NCBI RefSeq assembly: GCF_003391055.1
Contig: NZ_QUAJ01000011.1
Coordinates: forward strand, 1-64,000
Reading direction: 5' to 3'
From: Psychrilyobacter piezotolerans
GTDB lineage: Bacteria > Fusobacteriota > Fusobacteriia > Fusobacteriales > Fusobacteriaceae
Length of the DNA stretch: 64,000 nucleotides
Below are positions 62,080-64,000 of the stretch, piece by piece. Each line of letters begins with the position of its first letter. The stretch's first letter is position 1. The position numbers and the translations under genes are program-made. Below the pieces are notes generated by a model that had not been told where the DNA came from, did no database searches, and saw only the letters and a program-made list of their open reading frames with translations.

Positions 62080-62301
62080 ATGGCTAAAGGAATGGTTACT
62101 TTTAATTCAGATCGTTGCAAAGGTTGTGAACTATGTGTGTCTGTCTGTCCGGTTAAGATAATTGAATTAGATAGAAGCACTACAAACTCAAAGGGGTATA
62201 ACCCGGCTCACGTAAGTGAAGCAAATAAGGATAAATGTATCGGTTGTGCTCAATGTGGTCTTATGTGTCCAGATTCTGTTATCACAGTTGAAAGAAATTA
62301 A
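62080..62301 (+). CDS. vorD: 2-oxoacid:ferredoxin oxidoreductase delta subunit (2x[4Fe-4S] ferredoxin)
   Basis: A 73-aa ferredoxin-like subunit with two CxxCxxCxxxCP clusters: CKGCELCVSVCPVKI and CIGCAQCGLMCPDSV. It passes electrons from the TPP subunit to free ferredoxin. The start is at MAKGMVTFNSDRC, seven bases after AGGAGG; an open frame 16 codons upstream is not conserved. First gene of vorD-vorB-vorA. Confidence 0.92.
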   Translation: MAKGMVTFNSDRCKGCELCVSVCPVKIIELDRSTTNSKGYNPAHVSEANKDKCIGCAQCGLMCPDSVITVERN

Positions 62302-62319
62302 TAAAGGGGGACTAAAATA

Positions 62320-63381
62320 ATGTCTAAAGTACTTATGAAAGGTAACGAAGCCGTTGGTGCAGCAGCTATTAAAGCTGGATGTAAATATTTCTTCGGTTAT
62401 CCTATCACGCCACAAAATGAAATTCCAGAATATATGTCTAAAAAACTTCCTGAAGTTGGAGGAGAATTTGTTCAAGCTGAATCTGAAGTAGCTGCTATAA
62501 ACATGGTTTACGGTGCTGCTGGATGTGGAGCAAGAGTAATGACTTCGTCTTCTTCGCCCGGTATGGCACTTAAGCAAGAGGGAATCTCTTACTTAGTTGG
62601 AGCAGAATTACCAGCTGTTCTAGTAAATATGATGAGAGGGGGTCCTGGTTTAGGAGGGATTCAACCTGCTCAATCTGACTATTTCATGTCAGTTAAAGGT
62701 GGAGGTAATGGAGACTACTTCATGCCGGTATATGCTCCTGCATCTATTCAAGAAACAGTTGATCTGATTCAAGAAGCTTTCGACGTAGCTGATCAATACA
62801 GAACTCCAGTTATGGTAATAGCTGATGGTATGATCGGTCAAATGATGGAGCCTGTAGAATTTAAAGATGTTACTCATAGAAAATTAGAGGAAAAAACTTG
62901 GGCAACTGACGGAACTAAAGAAGAGAGAAAACCTAATGTTATCAATTCTTTATTCTTAGATGCTCAAGACTTAGAAGATCATATTCTTAAATTAGAAGAA
63001 AAATATAACTTAATGGCAGAAAACGAATGCAGATGGGAAGAATATAAGTTAGAAGGTGCTGAAATAGTAATCGCTGCTTATGGAACTACTGCTAGAATCG
63101 TAAAAAATGCTATCGATATTTTAGAAAAAGATGGAATCAAGGTAGGATTAATCAGACCAATTACATTATGGCCATTCCCTGATAAGGCATTTGATCACAT
63201 TGATTCTACTACAAAAACTGTATTAACAGTTGAGATGAGTAGAGGACAAATGATCGAAGATGTTAGATTAGCTTTAAATGGTAAATTACCTACTGCATTC
63301 TACGGAAGAACTGGGGGAGTTATCCCAACTCCTGCTGGCGTTGTAGAAGCAGTTAAGAAACTTGTTGGAGGTGCTAAATAA
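62320..63381 (+). CDS. vorB: 2-oxoacid:ferredoxin oxidoreductase alpha subunit (VorB)
   Basis: A 353-aa alpha subunit of the branched-chain 2-oxoacid (2-oxoisovalerate) type. KVLMKGNEAVGAAAIKAGC, FFGYPITPQNEIPEYM, SSSSPGMALKQEGISYL and RGGPGLGGIQPAQSDYF are characteristic of VorB and KorA-type proteins; VorB is the best match from memory. It oxidises 2-oxoacids from valine, leucine and isoleucine to acyl-CoA with reduced ferredoxin. Its stop overlaps the next start (TAATG). Confidence 0.88.
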   Translation: MSKVLMKGNEAVGAAAIKAGCKYFFGYPITPQNEIPEYMSKKLPEVGGEFVQAESEVAAINMVYGAAGCGARVMTSSSSPGMALKQEGISYLVGAELPAVLVNMMRGGPGLGGIQPAQSDYFMSVKGGGNGDYFMPVYAPASIQETVDLIQEAFDVADQYRTPVMVIADGMIGQMMEPVEFKDVTHRKLEEKTWATDGTKEERKPNVINSLFLDAQDLEDHILKLEEKYNLMAENECRWEEYKLEGAEIVIAAYGTTARIVKNAIDILEKDGIKVGLIRPITLWPFPDKAFDHIDSTTKTVLTVEMSRGQMIEDVRLALNGKLPTAFYGRTGGVIPTPAGVVEAVKKLVGGAK

Positions 63382-64000
63382 TGGCAGTTGTTTTTAAAGA
63401 AACAAAGGGACTTACAGATGCTAAAACTCACTATTGTCCTGGATGTACCCACGGAATTGTTCATAGATTAGTTGGAGAAGTTTTAGAAGAATTAGGAGTA
63501 TTAGGAGAAGCTATCGGTGTTGCACCAGTTGGATGTTCTGTACTTGCATATAAATATTTTAATTGTGATGTCCATCAAGCTGCCCATGGAAGAGCTCCAG
63601 CTGTAGCTACTGGTATCAGAAGAGTTCATCCTGATAAAGTAGTATTTACTTATCAAGGAGATGGAGATTTAGCTTCTATCGGTGCTGCTGAGATCGTTCA
63701 TGCTGCTGCTAGAGGAGAAAAATTCACAACTATATTCATCAACAATGCTATCTATGGAATGACTGGTGGGCAAATGGCTCCTACTACTTTAGTAGGTCAA
63801 AAAGCTACTACAGCTCCATTAGGTAGAGATCCTAAAAAAGTTGGAATGCCTATGAGAGTCTCTGAGATGTTAGCTACTTTAGACGGTGCTAAATTCGTAG
63901 AAAGATGTACTGTTCATAATCCAGCTGGCGTTAGAAAGACTAAAACTGCCATCAAAAAAGCTTTTGAAATGCAAATGCGTGGAGAAGGTTTTGGAATCGT
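63381..64000 (+). CDS. vorA: 2-oxoacid:ferredoxin oxidoreductase beta subunit (TPP-binding), partial
   Basis: The first 206 codons of the TPP-binding subunit; the gene runs off the right edge. THYCPGCTHGIVHRL and the TPP/Mg motif YQGDGDLASIGAAEIVHAAARGE (GDGD...N) followed by INNAIYGMTGGQMAPTT are diagnostic. Coupled to vorB by a TAATG overlap. A gamma subunit (vorC) would be expected just beyond the window. Confidence 0.9.
   Translation, partial: MAVVFKETKGLTDAKTHYCPGCTHGIVHRLVGEVLEELGVLGEAIGVAPVGCSVLAYKYFNCDVHQAAHGRAPAVATGIRRVHPDKVVFTYQGDGDLASIGAAEIVHAAARGEKFTTIFINNAIYGMTGGQMAPTTLVGQKATTAPLGRDPKKVGMPMRVSEMLATLDGAKFVERCTVHNPAGVRKTKTAIKKAFEMQMRGEGFGI

Overview
The window is low-GC, Gram-negative-type DNA from an anaerobic member of the Fusobacteriota. 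The gene set fits the Psychrilyobacter/Ilyobacter/Propionigenium group, but that placement is inferred from protein flavour and gene content; no search could be run. Pointers are an outer-membrane-type cell (periplasmic DUF3798 protein, lipoproteins), peptide and amino-acid fermentation genes (Opp transporter, PepF, M18 aminopeptidase, VorDBA, RidA), NadABC and very AT-rich intergenic DNA. Most genes lie on the minus strand.

Layout. 1-491: the 5' tip of a 16S rRNA gene (minus) with its leader and a strong rRNA promoter. 492-2141: a YdcZ/DUF606 transporter pair divergent from a Crp/Fnr regulator around a perfect palindrome. 2216-13415: secY and the complete S10-spc ribosomal protein cluster from rpsJ to rplO; a terminator splits secY from rplO, and secY has its own promoter. 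13430-16750: an accessory patch with decayed mobile or repeat DNA, a cloverleaf-forming repeat and four unrecognised membrane or secreted proteins. 16773-18980: recX-recA and a four-tRNA operon (Val, Asp, Phe, Cys). 19176-21710: a PIN-PhoH ATPase and an EamA exporter behind a purine-class riboswitch candidate. 21743-24853: nadA-nadB-nadC. 25031-30628: a DUF3798/ABC importer operon. 30711-32886: an FMN 2-hydroxyacid oxidase divergent from a YitT protein. 32966-36662: pheS and pheT, separated by a repeat. 36801-38184: a YfcE-type phosphoesterase and a UspA-like protein. 38287-45476: an S4 protein-recF-dciA-like-gyrB-gyrA operon. 45607-49582: two DUF3857 proteins, one an intact transglutaminase and one that has lost its catalytic residues. 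49682-50499: an ArsM-like methyltransferase that appears to be a selenoprotein. 50564-60031: M18 aminopeptidase, PepF and a full opp operon. 60601-64000: ridA, a P-loop ATPase and the start of a vor operon.

The strongest unusual observations are (1) the ArsM-like methyltransferase, whose frame continues through an in-frame TGA into a well-formed C-terminus, with a SECIS-like hairpin at the right distance and Sec at the position of a conserved ArsM cysteine; and (2) a complete purine-riboswitch fold with compensatory loop-loop changes, its own promoter and an overlapping terminator, placed before an EamA transporter and looking like an ON switch. Physiologically, the second half of the window combines peptide import (Opp), peptide hydrolysis (PepF, M18) and branched-chain 2-oxoacid oxidation (Vor), which suits an amino-acid fermenter.
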